NCBI GenBank assembly: GCA_002077065.1
Contig: NAJO01000027.1
Span: 124,001 to 188,000, forward strand
DNA: 64,000 nucleotides
Direction of reading: 5' to 3'
DNA from: Cryoendolithus antarcticus
Taxonomy: Eukaryota; Ascomycota; Dothideomycetes; Cladosporiales; Cladosporiaceae
The position numbers were made by a program, and so were the translations under genes. The notes under the pieces are model-generated. The model saw nothing but the letters and a program-made list of their open reading frames with translations, was not told the origin of the DNA and made no database searches. Shown piece by piece: positions 41,772 through 53,900 of this stretch (the stretch's first letter is position 1; the number at the start of each line of letters is the position of its first letter).

Positions 41772-44700
41772 CGAAATCCCATGTTGGAGTAGGCCTGCTG
41801 CTTTCGTCGTCAGTGAACATCGACAGGAAACTTCGTTGTCGATCCATTGACAATCTGCATCGACGTGGTCGAAGTAATCTCACAATGCATGTCGAGGCAG
41901 CATAGAGATCAGCTGCCCAACGTCACACCATGCATTCGACTCACTCAAAGTCGGTAGAGTCGTACAATTGGACATCTCATTGCAACAAAAGGACCGTTAC
42001 CCGCATAGAGACCCTGCAACGATGCAGAGTAATGCGAACCGCCGCCTCTCGTCAATCGAAGGATCGCATGGGGAGACCACTATGCGTGGAAGTGGGGGAT
42101 TGGCCGTGCATAAAGTGCGGCACAGTGCTCTCGCTTACCTGGCTCCATCGTCAACACGGAATCGATGCAGATTGGCTCTCCAACCTTTCCGTCTTGCGAC
42201 TCGGTGATCTGTCGATGAACTTTTACAACCATAGATCTGATCAGGTGGCTGACCGATACTCGTTGTCCCTGAGATGAGATCAATCGCTGTCAGCTATAGG
42301 TAGCGCGCGCGACTCGTCGACGGCTTGGCGTCAAGCCGCTTGTATTTGGCAGCTTAGGGCGAGCTCGGGCCGGAAGAGAGCGTCGCTAGTGACGAGCTAA
42401 TGCCTGCTCGATGCTGCTCTCTGAAAGCCTGTCGAGTGCTCGGCCACTCACGGCAGATGGCAGGGCCTGCGAGGATCTCGGATCTTATCTAAGCTGACTC
42501 AAATGTCGCTTTGACTTCACGCGATCCGCAAGGCTTCTTCCAACGTCGTTCGGAGGGTAACGACTCTGTCAGGTCTTGTCAGCGACATGCTGCAGAAGCA
42601 GTCAATTGACAGAGTCTCAATGTATCCAATGATCCCGAGCAGCAGCGAGCAAAAGCGCCACGTAATGAATTTGCGCGCAGGATGCAACGTGCACTGATGC
42701 GCGCAGACAATGCAGCGCTACGACCAGTCGCACTGTCGCGCTTTGTAGTCGCTTGCGCGCAGAGAACGAACGACGAAATCTTCTGCGACACGTTTCAGAG
42801 AAGTCCTACGCACCTAGTGGTATGCTGAACGCTTCAATAAGCGTCTTTCGCGAGCAGTGAGAGCAAGTACTCGATCCGATCGAGTGCGGCTGGTGTTCAA
42901 AGATGTCTCAAGGTTCGGCCTTGTGCGTGGGCTCCTCCGAATTGACGCCTTGGACCGTCCAGATTACGATGCTCGTCGCGTGTGTTTCCTCCCGGCGAAG
43001 CAGCAGAAGGGCGTGGGCGTAGTGAGCTATGTATTCGAGTCGCCTCAGTGCCTGATTGTAGCAGCCCCGGTAGTGTGGGAAGATCCGTCACGTACCTTGC
43101 TTCAGCTGTCAGAAACAAAGGGCTGCGCTTCGATTTCCTTTGCACCGCAGACGCGTGGTAATTCGGAGCAGCAGAACAATGACCGCAAGGGCGAAATGGT
43201 CTCAGATCCAAAGGATATGGTCCAAAGATCGGTATGGGCGAGCGAAGATCAGTCAGTCAATGAGATCAAGGATGTAACAGCGGACAGGCTATGCTTTGAG
43301 GCTTGACGACCGCGACTGAAGCAAGCAAGTAGGGTCATCCCGGTCTCCGGCAGAGAGAGTACACTGACAGCAGGGCGCTTGCTCACCTGAGGGAGAATGT
43401 AGTCGCGACTAATCGCACAGCCGCTTTCTCCCAAAATGACCTTCGGCAAGCTTCCCAGTTCGATGCACGGATCGTTTTCATCCAAGCTTTACTAGAAGCC
43501 CCACGACATCGATCACAAGTCCGTCGAGAGACTGCGCATCGGCAGAAACCGACAGACTGGTAACAACACGGGCAGAAAAGACGAGAGTGTCAGCCTCAAT
43601 GATAATGGCCATAGCTTTGGGAGTGGGTGGTTTTCCCACAGCGCTCAGGCCACCGTCCACGCCTCCACTAAGTGTTGTGTGTTCGGGTTGGTAACGATGG
43701 AAAGCTGCATCCGCGTTATGCCTTGTTGGGGGTCTCTGAGCAGTCCCTTGAGATCGAGTGGCGAGGAACGAAGCGGACCATCCCGCACAGCGCAATGAAG
43801 GAGGAGTGGAGACAGTCCTTGCGCCCTTGCTGCCGGATCTATTGCTATCCACCTGAATAGGCAGCGATGCAGGCAGTGAGAAGACAGGACGCTCCTCTTG
43901 CGCGCGTAAGTTCGCAACTCGCAAATTATCCAGTCTTCGACGTCCGCCACTGTAGCTAGCCGACAAAGAAGCCGAGTGCCAACCGCACTGGGTCTCAAGT
44001 CATGACAAGTTCGATCTCCACACTCTACTGCGACCGTGCGCACGATGTCAAAGAAACGGTCTGTCTGATCGCCAGCATGGTGCTCACTTCGAGAAGCACG
44101 TCAGAGCCAGTGAAAGATCTGCCCTGGACGCACACCTGGCCGGCCCGGCAGCCTAATGCGATGTCATGCATTATGCAGGTGAAGTGTTTGATGTGGAGCA
44201 ACGATCGGTCGAGGTTGTCGAGGCTAGAGCTTCCCGAGATATCGGAAAACAAGACATGTCACAAAGACGCGGAAGAGCCGGTGTTGACTCGATCAAGGTC
44301 ACTTCCAAGGCTCAGGTGTGCGCTCCGATCACGATGGTCGGACACATCGCCGCAACGATTCGTGCCTGGCGGTGATCGAAGCCGCGCCAAGCCAGCACTT
44401 CGTTCGTGCTATGTTCCAGGTTCGCTCGTAACCAGATGCAAGCCACATCATGCAGGAAGCTTCTGGGTCTGCAGATCATCGCATCCGGGTCTGCTGGTCG
44501 TGGGCAATCGGCAGTTCTCAGGGCAGCTTTCCCATCATGAGTACATAGCCCGTTGTCGGCAGCTCGCGACGAAGTCGCTCTGCAGTACACATCGCACTAT
44601 CATTGGGTGACAGAGTGTCTAAACATCCACTCGTGAACGTCCCTTGCAGACTTGGCAGATGAAGTGAGGAAACCACGGGCGCTCCGTCCGGGCCGGCGCC

Positions 44701-46747
44701 ACTTCCGAACCTCCGCCTATTCTCATATCACATCATTGCATTCCACGGAATCGTTATGGATTCAGTGACCTATTGCTGAATACGGCTCTGACCTGAAGAG
44801 GAATCAATATCCGCCCCGCTACGACCTGCTCCTTCGCGCGTGGACTGACGGTCGCCATAGCCTCAACGAACAAAGAGAGCGAAGAGGTCATCCGATTAGC
44901 TAGTCCACCCGGGCGACAGAGCTTCAGATTCCGAACGCATCTCGAGATAGCAACAGCGTTATCCTCGTCAGACTCGTCCAGCTTCTGCATCGCTTCGAGA
45001 AGACGCCCGTCATGGGGCTGGCGTATGCCGACCTTCGACGGGAGGCTGCAGGCACTCTGTTGACACGTCAGGGACAAGCCTCACCGCTCTTTGCACTCCC
45101 ACGCTTGAGGCTTAAGAATTGCGCGATGCAATCTGTGCGGGTGTCTTGCTGACTTCATGTGGAAAACACGTGATGGATCTCGGATGGCGAGAAGCATTGC
45201 GGTGCAAGTAGCCGTACTCTATTGCAAACGTCGCTCTTGATACAACGCATTGTGCGGAAAGCGGTGAGCACGTTGAGCCGTTCACCTGCGCCAGCGAAAT
45301 TCTTCTCGCCCACAATCATTCCTTGCGTCTTGCAAAAACATGTCGCTTCACTCTGCCCGTCCAGGTCTCCACTTCTCGTTCCCTTCGCGACTCATCGATG
45401 AATGGTGTCAACCACTCATGGTTCGAATCGATTGGCTCTCTACGACGGATACCCGCAGCAGCCGAGTCCAAGGTGCTTGCTCTGGATCCGTCGCCAGCTT
45501 CTCGCCAAGGACTCTGCGCCAGATACGAGTATAGCCCAGTCACGGCCGACTTCGAAGCAGCATGCGATGAATCGGAGATCACGCAAGTCGTGTGACTTAC
45601 ACGGTGAGACTGATTGCTCACAGCATGAGTTCAATCAATACAAAACATGACACCTTCTACGCCACTCTGCATCACGAGTGGCGTTCTCGTGTGTCCGATC
45701 AACAAGGCAACTGCTTACACGGCCGGACGCTGAGAAGTTTCGGAGCAATGCTCGAGCCCTTCATCTCGCACTCGGGACAAGCAACGGTCCGGCTCGGTTC
45801 CGTTGAGCACCGTAGCAGCCGAGTAGCCCCATCACTCACCACCAAACGACTTGGCCACCTGCTCCGCTTGTCGCGCAAACATGTCATCAGACACAGGATG
45901 CGCGGAAAACCGCCACTGGCAGCACAGAGCACACGTGCCGGACTCCGGTTTGCACGTAGCCCAGCTTGCGCCATTTCACAGAACGCCTGTCGTGTCTCGA
46001 ACCCCTGGTCTGTGCTGTAAGGCTGTTCCACGACTCGACACTATCTGCTGAGGACGAAGCGTGATGGTCCAGGCTGCCTTGACGATCTCAAGACCACCTC
46101 TCATACCGCGAAGACCTCGTCTCGACGCCGAGTCTCAAGTCGACCCGCCGCAACCTCGGCAACGCACGGAACCGGGAGTCCCGTGAGGGCGCCACACTCA
46201 CATCTCCTGCAAGCTGCCGTGCCCCTTCACCTTCTGCTAAAGAGAATTTCTAACGGAGTTCAAGCACCAGATGTATTCGGCTTGTCTCAGCACTGACTTG
46301 CTCCACTGCCATCGCCCATCAGCGTGATTGCACACGGCAACCCACTCGAAAATAACCCGTTCAGTCTCGGAACACGACATCTCACCAGCCTTGTGCGTTC
46401 TTGGTGCCTTCCCCGCGGATGTGCTGAAACGCAGCAAGCTGAACTATTCACGGCTGCTGCTGTGCTTGTACACCAGCACGGTGGCGCGGCGCCCGGGCGC
46501 AGGCGCAGCTGACGCGGCTTGGAGGTACAGCCTCAGCAGGTGCTTCCTACGCTGTTGGGGCGGAGGAAAGGGCCGACTGGGACGGTGATGCGGTAAAAAT
46601 GTCCGAGGGGAGGGGTGTCGTGATGGTTTGAAGGATGCGTACGTTGTTATTGACTGGCTGGGCTCGAATGTGGGCAGGTCTGCAGAGATGATTGGACGAG
46701 TTTGTGTCTGTCAACTAGCTCGCGCGCGACGTCAGGTGTGTAGCAGA
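41772..46747. other. Five-kilobase stretch without a supportable gene
   Basis: This is the largest gene-free interval in the window, between the 5' end of the NDT80-type gene and the 3' end of RTR1. Many ORFs of 60-200 codons occur on both strands and overlap each other. None shows a domain, signal peptide or convincing splice partner. The best are 43478-43966 (minus) and 44002-44610 (plus). Base composition looks ordinary by eye. I saw no terminal repeats, target-site duplications or transposase-like motifs. It could hold a long promoter/5' UTR, non-coding RNA or decayed genes. Confidence 0.5.
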
Positions 46748-47749
46748 TCACCCGCCGGTGTTGACAGCCGCTTCTGCCTCTTGTCTCAGCTTGAGTGAGG
46801 CATCCATATCGCGCCACAGCTGCTCCTCCTCATCGTCAGCCTGCTCAACAACTGTAGGTGCCGTAGCGTCATTTGAACCTGGCTCGTCCTCATCTTCATC
46901 GTCTTCCTGATCCTCATCGTCGCTCTCGTTCACTGTATGCTTGCTAGGCAGTCCTGTAAGTCTATCGAACCTCGGGTGATATCCTTCAATGGCATCTGGG
47001 TTCACTGCAATTCCCTCAGCAGCGAACGTTGCAAATTGCACCTTCGATGGCGGAGCTTTGGTAGTCTTCTCCACGATCTGATCAGTCATGACTCTGCCAG
47101 GCAGCAGACTGATGGCCTGCTCTCCTCGTTCCAAAGCCAGCTCCTCGTTGCCGGCAATACGCTGCTGCACTCTCTGCGCTTTGCCATCATCAGCAGGCCT
47201 CTGATCCACCATCAAATGCTTATCACTCTCAGGTAATCTCACACTTGGCGTCTGACCAGGCACCCGTTCCCAAGCCGGAATGTGCGAAAGCTGGGCTCGG
47301 ATGAACTTCGCTTTTGCCACACATTCTTCGGTACAGAAGTTCACTTTGCCTTTACCTAGCTTCCAGTCCGCTAACTTTCCTGTAGCCTTATGGCCTCGAT
47401 GAGGATTGGCACATAGGGCATATCCGCATTTGCCATCTATGCGGCGTTCTTCGATCAATTCATCGAAGTCTTCGGGTTGGAATAAGGAGATCTGAGAGAG
47501 GAAGTCTGATGCGTCTCGAGGTGTGGCAATGGCTTCCGGAGGGTAGTCTAGCAGCGTTTCGATCGAGGATAGAATCTGTGCTGATAGATCTCGTCGATGC
47601 TGTAGGAGATTCGCGTGCTGTAAAGCAATAGTCATGTTACGACTGTGCTGCGTGGAGGTCTCGACATCTGCTTCATTCGCGGAGACAATCGCTTGAGCCG
47701 TCGACGTCGACGGCTTCAGTATAGACTTGACCGGCACCTTGAGCGACAT
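46748..47749 (-). CDS. RTR1: RTR1/RPAP2-type RNA polymerase II CTD phosphatase
   Basis: 333 aa, single exon. It is an atypical zinc-binding phosphatase that acts on the Ser5-phosphorylated CTD of RNA polymerase II. The RTR1 zinc finger is clear: GKCGYALCANPHRG (Cys-x4-Cys), then WKLGKGKVNFCTEECVAKAK (Cys-x3-Cys), followed by FIRAQLSHIPAWER. The start MSLKVPVKSILKPSTSTAQ is followed by a helical region. The C-terminal part is acidic (DDEDQEDDEDEDEP) and ends in a short helical tail. Length is normal for filamentous fungi. It is divergent from the KRE9-type gene across about 325 bp. Confidence 0.9.
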   Translation of the reverse strand: MSLKVPVKSILKPSTSTAQAIVSANEADVETSTQHSRNMTIALQHANLLQHRRDLSAQILSSIETLLDYPPEAIATPRDASDFLSQISLFQPEDFDELIEERRIDGKCGYALCANPHRGHKATGKLADWKLGKGKVNFCTEECVAKAKFIRAQLSHIPAWERVPGQTPSVRLPESDKHLMVDQRPADDGKAQRVQQRIAGNEELALERGEQAISLLPGRVMTDQIVEKTTKAPPSKVQFATFAAEGIAVNPDAIEGYHPRFDRLTGLPSKHTVNESDDEDQEDDEDEDEPGSNDATAPTVVEQADDEEEQLWRDMDASLKLRQEAEAAVNTGG

Positions 47750-48074
47750 TGTGAACGCTTACCTGGCGTTGTGTTGTATTGATGAAGAGGAGACTCACGC
47801 AGTCTCGATATAGACATCGAAATGTTAGGTAAGCGTGGCGCAGGGTCTGACTTTCCGAGCCGGCTCTCAGCCAAGACCTTGACTTGTCTTGAGATGGAGA
47901 CAGGCTTGCGTGGACAGTGAAGGAGCATCCACCCGCTCTACAAACAACATTGACCACCCCCGCAAGCCACATATTTACCGTCGCTACCCATCTCATAAAC
48001 TTTGGGGACCGGATCCAGCACCTTACCTCGCCGCCCCTCTCCACCCACTCTGCGCGACGCGCGCCCCCGCCAAT
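47750..48074. other. Divergent promoter, RTR1 / KRE9-type gene
   Basis: 325 bp between two divergent starts. The frame of the KRE9-type gene is open upstream to 47889, but a signal peptide begins at 48075, so this is counted as non-coding. Confidence 0.45.
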
Positions 48075-48929
48075 ATGCTCCGCTCCGCCCTCCTGGCAAC
48101 ACTCTTCGCCGCCCTCTCTCCCTTCGCCCTCGCCGATGTTGAGTTTGTCACTCCCGCTGCTGGAGGGACACTAGCTGCTGGAGCAGTCTCCATCACATGG
48201 AAGGACTCCGGCACTGCGCCAGCACTGTCACTACTTGCAGGCTGGTCGATACAGTTGATGGTAGGAGGAAACACAGATGCTACATCAGTGGCGATCACCT
48301 CATTCGCGGGTAACATGGTGGCCGGCAACTCATATACGGCAACCATTCCCGCCGCAGCGTCAGGACCGGCGACCAATGGATACTACTTGAAGATGACATC
48401 GGCAGCCACCAGCGGTGGACAGGTGATCAACTTCTCCAAGCGCTTCTCGATATCGGGCATGACTGGTGTAGTGCCAGCAGCGGCTGTGGCGGGCATAGCA
48501 GCATCGGCTGGCAGCCTTGACGGTCCGCCTACGATCAACTCGGTCAGCAACAACGCAGGCGGAAATGCTGGTAATGGCGCAGCAGCAGGTGGTGATGAGT
48601 ACGCGATTCCATACGGACAACAAACAGGTGCAACAAAGTATGCACCGATGCAGCCAATACCGCCCACGAAGATCACGAAGAAGAACTTCACTCCCCTCAA
48701 CCCAACCAGCGCTGTGGTCATTGCGAGGACGAACTTGCCACCCGCGCAGGGTGTTGTCACGACTCTGACGCAGAGTCAGACGTTCAGCGTAGTGAGCGTG
48801 GAGAACACGGTAAGCCTAACTTGTCATATGCTACTCTCCATCGTGAAGTAAGCTGACATATCACAGGCTGCGCCTGTTGCTGGCCCAACTGGCGACATGG
48901 CGAAATTCTTGAACCGGTGGAAGGACTGA
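48075..48929 (+). CDS. KRE9/KNH1-type cell wall beta-1,6-glucan protein
   Basis: A secreted protein of the Kre9/Knh1 family, needed for beta-1,6-glucan assembly in yeast. Exons 48075-48809 and 48867-48929, 265 aa. The short intron starts GTAAGC, contains CTGAC and ends CACAG. A signal peptide (MLRSALLATLFAALSPFALA) is followed by DVEFVTPAAGGTLAAGAVSI, then TWKDSG, the usual Ig-like Kre9 N-domain. It continues LAGWSIQLMVGGNTD and GPATNGYYLKMTSAATSGG. A Gly/Ala/Asn-rich linker (about 160-195) leads to YAPMQPIPPTKITKKNFTPL, the conserved C-terminal KRE9 block. Exon 2 adds AAPVAGPTGDMAKFLNRWKD. No GPI signal is seen. Confidence 0.85.
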
Positions 48930-49278
48930 GGTAGCCAGTCGGTGATTGCACGGGTACATACAGGCATATAGCGGCGTCGTGGTGATTTCGCAGGCGTTTA
49001 GGACTGAAGCCGAGATCTTCACGGGAGACGGAGACGGAAAGGCTACATGTGTCCACTTGCGACTTTGTATCATATCATGCTGTCGTCCACGAGAACTCTC
49101 GTTGCATTACAGTGCGCTGGTGCATGATGTGCGGCCTGGTCGTTACCATTATGAACCGTACCAGGTGCATGTTCGCTTACTGCCGGCTTTTGCTGCACCC
49201 GTGCTCCATCGACTACGTTCCTTATCAGACGTGATGTAGACTCAGCATGCAATCTGTAAGTCTGATACAGTACACAAC
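48930..49278. other. Intergenic between KRE9-type and Xaa-Pro peptidase genes
   Basis: 349 bp spacer between two plus-strand genes. No gene recognised. Confidence 0.4.
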
Positions 49279-50756
49279 ATGCCCAAGACGATAGCAAACC
49301 CGAAGTTGCCTCTACCGCCTTCGGGCAAGTATCCTGCGAAATCTCATGTGAGACGAGTGGCCAAGTATATCGCCGAGAATGGAGGACCGACTGGGGGCGT
49401 GATATGGCTCGAAGGGAGAGTAACAGCCATGGTAGAGGTGAGTCTTTCGGCCTTACCGCATACCTTATCAACCAGTAGTGACAAAAGTAGGATGATGATC
49501 AAGCAATGCATTTCCGTCAACGTCGCCACTTCTTCTACCTCACTGGCTGCGATCTCCCAGACTGCTACTTCGCCTACGACATAGCCGCAGACACATCGAC
49601 CCTATGGATCCCACCAGTAGACCCAAAATCTGTGATGTGGGCTGGTATGCCGCTTCTCCCAGACCAAGCTCTTGCCAAGTTCGATATCGACAAAGTCAAG
49701 ACGACGGATGACCTCAAATCCGACAACTTTGCCATCGGCTTGCTGAGGAAGGAGAACAAAGCTCTGCTTGTCATCGGAGACCGCGCGGATCTTGCAATCT
49801 TCTCATCGCCAAACACGTACGCTCACCCGACCATCGAGACGACCCTGCTCCAGCCTGCCATAGAGAACTGCCGAGTGGTCAAAGACGAACATGAGATTGC
49901 CCTCATACGCCATGCCAACATTGTCTCCTCTTACGCTCACGAGCAAGTCCTCGCATCGGTGCATGCTGCCTCCAACGAGCGCGAGCTCAACGCAGTGTTC
50001 GTCATGCACTGCCATGCGAACGGCTGCAGAGAGCAAGCTTACGGCTGTATATGCGCCTCCGGGCCTCACGCTAGCACACTACACTACGTACACAATGATG
50101 ATAGTCTGAACGGGAAGCTGAATTTGCTGCTGGATGCTGGAGGAGAATACAGCTGCTACTGCGCTGACATCACTCGCACCTTCCCGCTCAATGGACGCTT
50201 CACAAAGGAGAGCAAGGAGATCTACACCCTCGTGCTGAAGATGCAGTCCGAAGCCATGGGTCTCATCAAAGCGGGCGTACGATGGGAAGATTGCCATATG
50301 CTCGCCCATCGTGTTGCTGCTGAAGGTCTGCAGAAGCTTGGCATTCTGAACGAAGATTTGAGCATCGACGAGATTCTCAAATCGCATATCACAACCCGCT
50401 TCTTCCCTCATGGCCTCGGCCACTACCTAGGCATGGACACACATGACACTGGCGGGAACGCAAACTACTCTGACCCTGATCCCTACCTCGCATACCTGCG
50501 AGTCCGTGGCACTGTGCCGGCTGGTGCAGTGATCACGAACGAGCCGGGCATCTACTTCAGAGAGTTCCCGCTGCGGCAGGAGTTGGCTGATGGGAAGTGG
50601 AAGGGAGTCGTCGATGAGAGTGCGCTGGGAAGATATTGGACCGTTGGTGGCGTGAGAATTGAGGACGATATACTAGTGACTGAAAGTGGGTATGAGAACT
50701 TGACGACTGTCAGTAGTAGCCTGGAGGATGTGGAGGGGATGGTAAATGGGGTATGA
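49279..50756 (+). CDS. Xaa-Pro aminopeptidase / prolidase (M24B metallopeptidase)
   Basis: Cleaves an N-terminal residue before proline, or Xaa-Pro dipeptides, using two metal ions. Exons 49279-49437 and 49491-50756, 474 aa. The intron is GTGAGT...AAAGTAG. The N-terminal domain includes FRQRRHFFYLTGCDLPDCYF and WAGMPLLPDQALAKF. The pita-bread catalytic domain carries the metal ligands: the two Asp in LLDAGGEYSCYCADITRTFP, His in FPHGLGHYLGMDTHDTGG, Glu in VITNEPGIYFREFP and Glu in VGGVRIEDDILVTE. No signal peptide, so cytosolic. Length and the motif order fit fungal pepP enzymes. Prolidase versus aminopeptidase specificity cannot be decided here. Confidence 0.92.
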
Positions 50757-50965
50757 ACGGATCCATTGGTCAGAAACCGCTCGTGCTCTTCCAACATGTC
50801 CTTGCTCCGGTGCTTCTCGCTGCGATATTGCCTTTTCCAATGATTCTTGCGCAGCGAATGGGTATCAATCGCACTCGCAGATGCCTGACAGGCCCGATGC
50901 CTTTAGCTATAACGCTGCGCGAGTGGTAGACCAGGCCTCGGGGTGAAGCTGAAGTGTCCGCCAGA

Positions 50966-53900
50966 TCATCGTCCATCTGTGCGCTGCGACCGCCACGGAC
51001 TCTGTTTTGGTTCGCACTTCAGCGCGCTCGCAGAAGTTACCTTTCCTTGGCGGCCCGCCGCTTGTTGTGGAAATCTGTAAATCGCATCTGCCATTTTCAC
51101 GACTTGAGCCATCTCAGCAACATCATGCACGCGCACGATATCTGCGCCGGCTATCACCGCCGCAGTCACGGTAGCCGCGGTGCCCATGAGTCGGTCCTTG
51201 GGCTCCTTCACACCGGTCACGTTACCGATGAAACCCTTCCGGCTGCTTCCCAACAGCATTGGATACCGTTTTAGACGACTGCCGAGTCCGCGATTGTACT
51301 CGACTCCATTCAATCTCTGCATTTGTCGGATGCTGAGTTGTCTCAGTATCTCAACATTCTGATCGCTTGTTTTGGCGAATCCTATGCCAGGATCGATCAT
51401 GATGCGCCATTTACGAATCCCCACAGCTACCGCATCATTGATCCTATCAATCACTTCGTCTTGAATGCCCGACAGAACTCCATTCTTGTACGTGCAGTGC
51501 TCGGGACTTGACATGGTGGAAGGGGTTCCGCGCATGTGCATCATGATGTATGTGCACCCGAGTTCGGCCACAGTCTTGTGCATTAGTGGATCCAGTGTCC
51601 CTGCAGATATATCGTTGATGATGTGTGCTCCAGCATTGACAGCAGCCTCAGCGACAGCAGCACGATAGGTGTCAACAGAGATGGCTATTCCTGCAGCTTC
51701 CGGCAGATTCCTGATGGCGGCAATGGCTGGTAAGACGCGATTGATTTCCTCTTCTGCACTAACATCGGGCGCGTTAGGTCGGGAGGATTGGCCGCCAATA
51801 TCTATGATTGTGGCGCCAGCCGCAATGTGGGCAGCAGCCACATCCGCGAGGGCCGAAGTACTCGATACATCGTAAGTGCCACCGTCCGAGAAGGAGTCTG
51901 GAGTAGTGTTCAAGATCGACATTACGTGGGTCCGCCTGTCGTGCCTGTTCCTGCGTATGAAGTTCGAAGTAGATCGCAGTGGCGTTATGCTGTCTAGCTT
52001 GGTCGAGCTTGCTTCCAGGCGGCCCAGCAACGATGAGAGGCTCTGTCTGCTTTGCGGCACGTGCACATCACCAAAGCCCTGCAGACTAGCAAACACTATC
52101 AGTCACTGGAGAGCGGGCAGGAGGCTCAGATTTGTACATACTCGAGTACTGGTTTAAGCACAAATGCACGCTCGTGCATCAGCGCATGAGGTATGGTGAG
52201 GCGCTCAGTCGATACCACCTCGTCGCCAAAGAGGAGAATGTCGAGGTCTATGTTGCGTGGACCCTTTTCGATCAGCTTGACTCGACCATGGCCTCTCTCA
52301 ATAGCTTGTAGCCGATCTAGTAGATCCATGGGAGATAGCGTCGTCTCAATCTGCAGGCGGTCAGCGCCTGCGAAGTTCAACATCACTACGCTGGACATCA
52401 TACCTCGCATACGCCGTTGATGAAGCGATCTTGGTCCTCCACGTACATGGGCTCACTTTCGTACAGACAGCTGGTGTCAACGATGCGCATATCTGGGTCT
52501 GCGTCTATGGCACGGCACGCTTTCTCGATCTCGCCAATGCGATCACCCATGTTGCTTCCGAGGGCGATGACCACGCCGCGTCTCCAGATCCTGGAGGTGC
52601 CAGACTCCATTGCTGTCGCATCAGCATGGAATGCGGTGGAAACACTGGACGTCCCGTCTTGGTGTACATACGACGCAGTTGTACTGCCTTCTTTATCGGG
52701 GTCTAGAGCGATCTTCTCGCCGCCAATACCGGGAGTCTGGACCTCATCGATTGCGGAGACTGCGTCTACCGACATATGTCGTGAGAGCCTGGACTTGGGT
52801 CGCGCCTTCGTCTGGTCGGGGACCTCTCGCGCGAGCGGTTGCTGACCCCAATCTGGCTGGGGTATAGTTCGCTTTGCTGATGCCTGGAATGTTGACTTTG
52901 CGTTATGGGATGGATCATCGTAGATCCTGGTGGTGATTTGTACTTCGGACCACGCGATAGCATCGGTCTGCGAATAAAGTCCCGCCAAAGTCAACGCGAT
53001 GGTGTCTGCGCATGCTTGAATGTTCTCGAAGACCTCACAGTCGACGGTCGCTCCCAGACCGTCTCTCATGCTATGGACGATCTGCCAGAACTCATCTCTT
53101 GCACTTGTGCGATCATCCTCATTCATCGCCTGGACTTCCTGAGACCGTAAGCTGATCCAAATATCTATGGGTAAGAGCAGTCCTTGTCGATGACAGCTCA
53201 AACCCGCGCTGAATGCATGTTTGAGGGTGATGAAGATGTCCAGCTGCGAGCTTCGAGCGCCACCGACAGCGCCACCGAGAGCCTTCATGGCGATCATCGG
53301 ACTCTGCATTGCCCTGCGAGATTCTAGCGGTAAATGAGCGTTAGGCACAGACATGCTCAGGCCGGCCGACTGTAATGATGGAGACTCTTCGCATAACTGT
53401 GCGCACAACGAGAACAGAGCCGACATCGTCCCAGCTTCCATCACTGCAATGCGCTGAACAAGATGCTGTGGGCTCGCAAAGGCGATACGAGAGATGGCGA
53501 TATCTTTCGGAGTAGTGATTGAGTATGTCAGCGCGGCGCACCCAGTTTTCTCGAGAAGTATTGATCTGTGAAGTGTGAGCTAATTTGCAGCGTCTTTTGC
53601 TTCGGAGCAGTGCCATGTACCCGCCACCAATACGGTATTGCATCGCGGATCCCGTGCCAGCGCCTTCGTTAAGATCGTACTGTTCTGTGGATGCGAGAAC
53701 TCCATGCGGGTCCCGAAATTGGTCTCCCAGCGAATCCGCCGATGCAAAGGGGACCCTGAGATCGTCTTGATCTCGGGGTATGGCCTCTAGCTCGGGAGCA
53801 TGCGGAGAGTCTGAGGAGGTCCGCGGGTTCTTCGACCCAACTACTGCAACATCGAGGTCATTGTCTCGCGCAGTGCACAGTGATGAGCCCGTGAGATCAA

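Noticed and set aside
42857..43306. Plus-strand frame in the 5 kb gap as a gene
   Set aside because: It begins at GTG, not ATG, and the opposite strand has a similarly long frame; no motif.
43478..43966. 162-codon minus-strand ORF in the gap
   Set aside because: Ends in beta-like residues but has no family resemblance or convincing exon continuation.
45421..45500. tRNA-like GTTCGAATC string
   Set aside because: No acceptor stem or anticodon arm can be drawn around it; it is a lone match.
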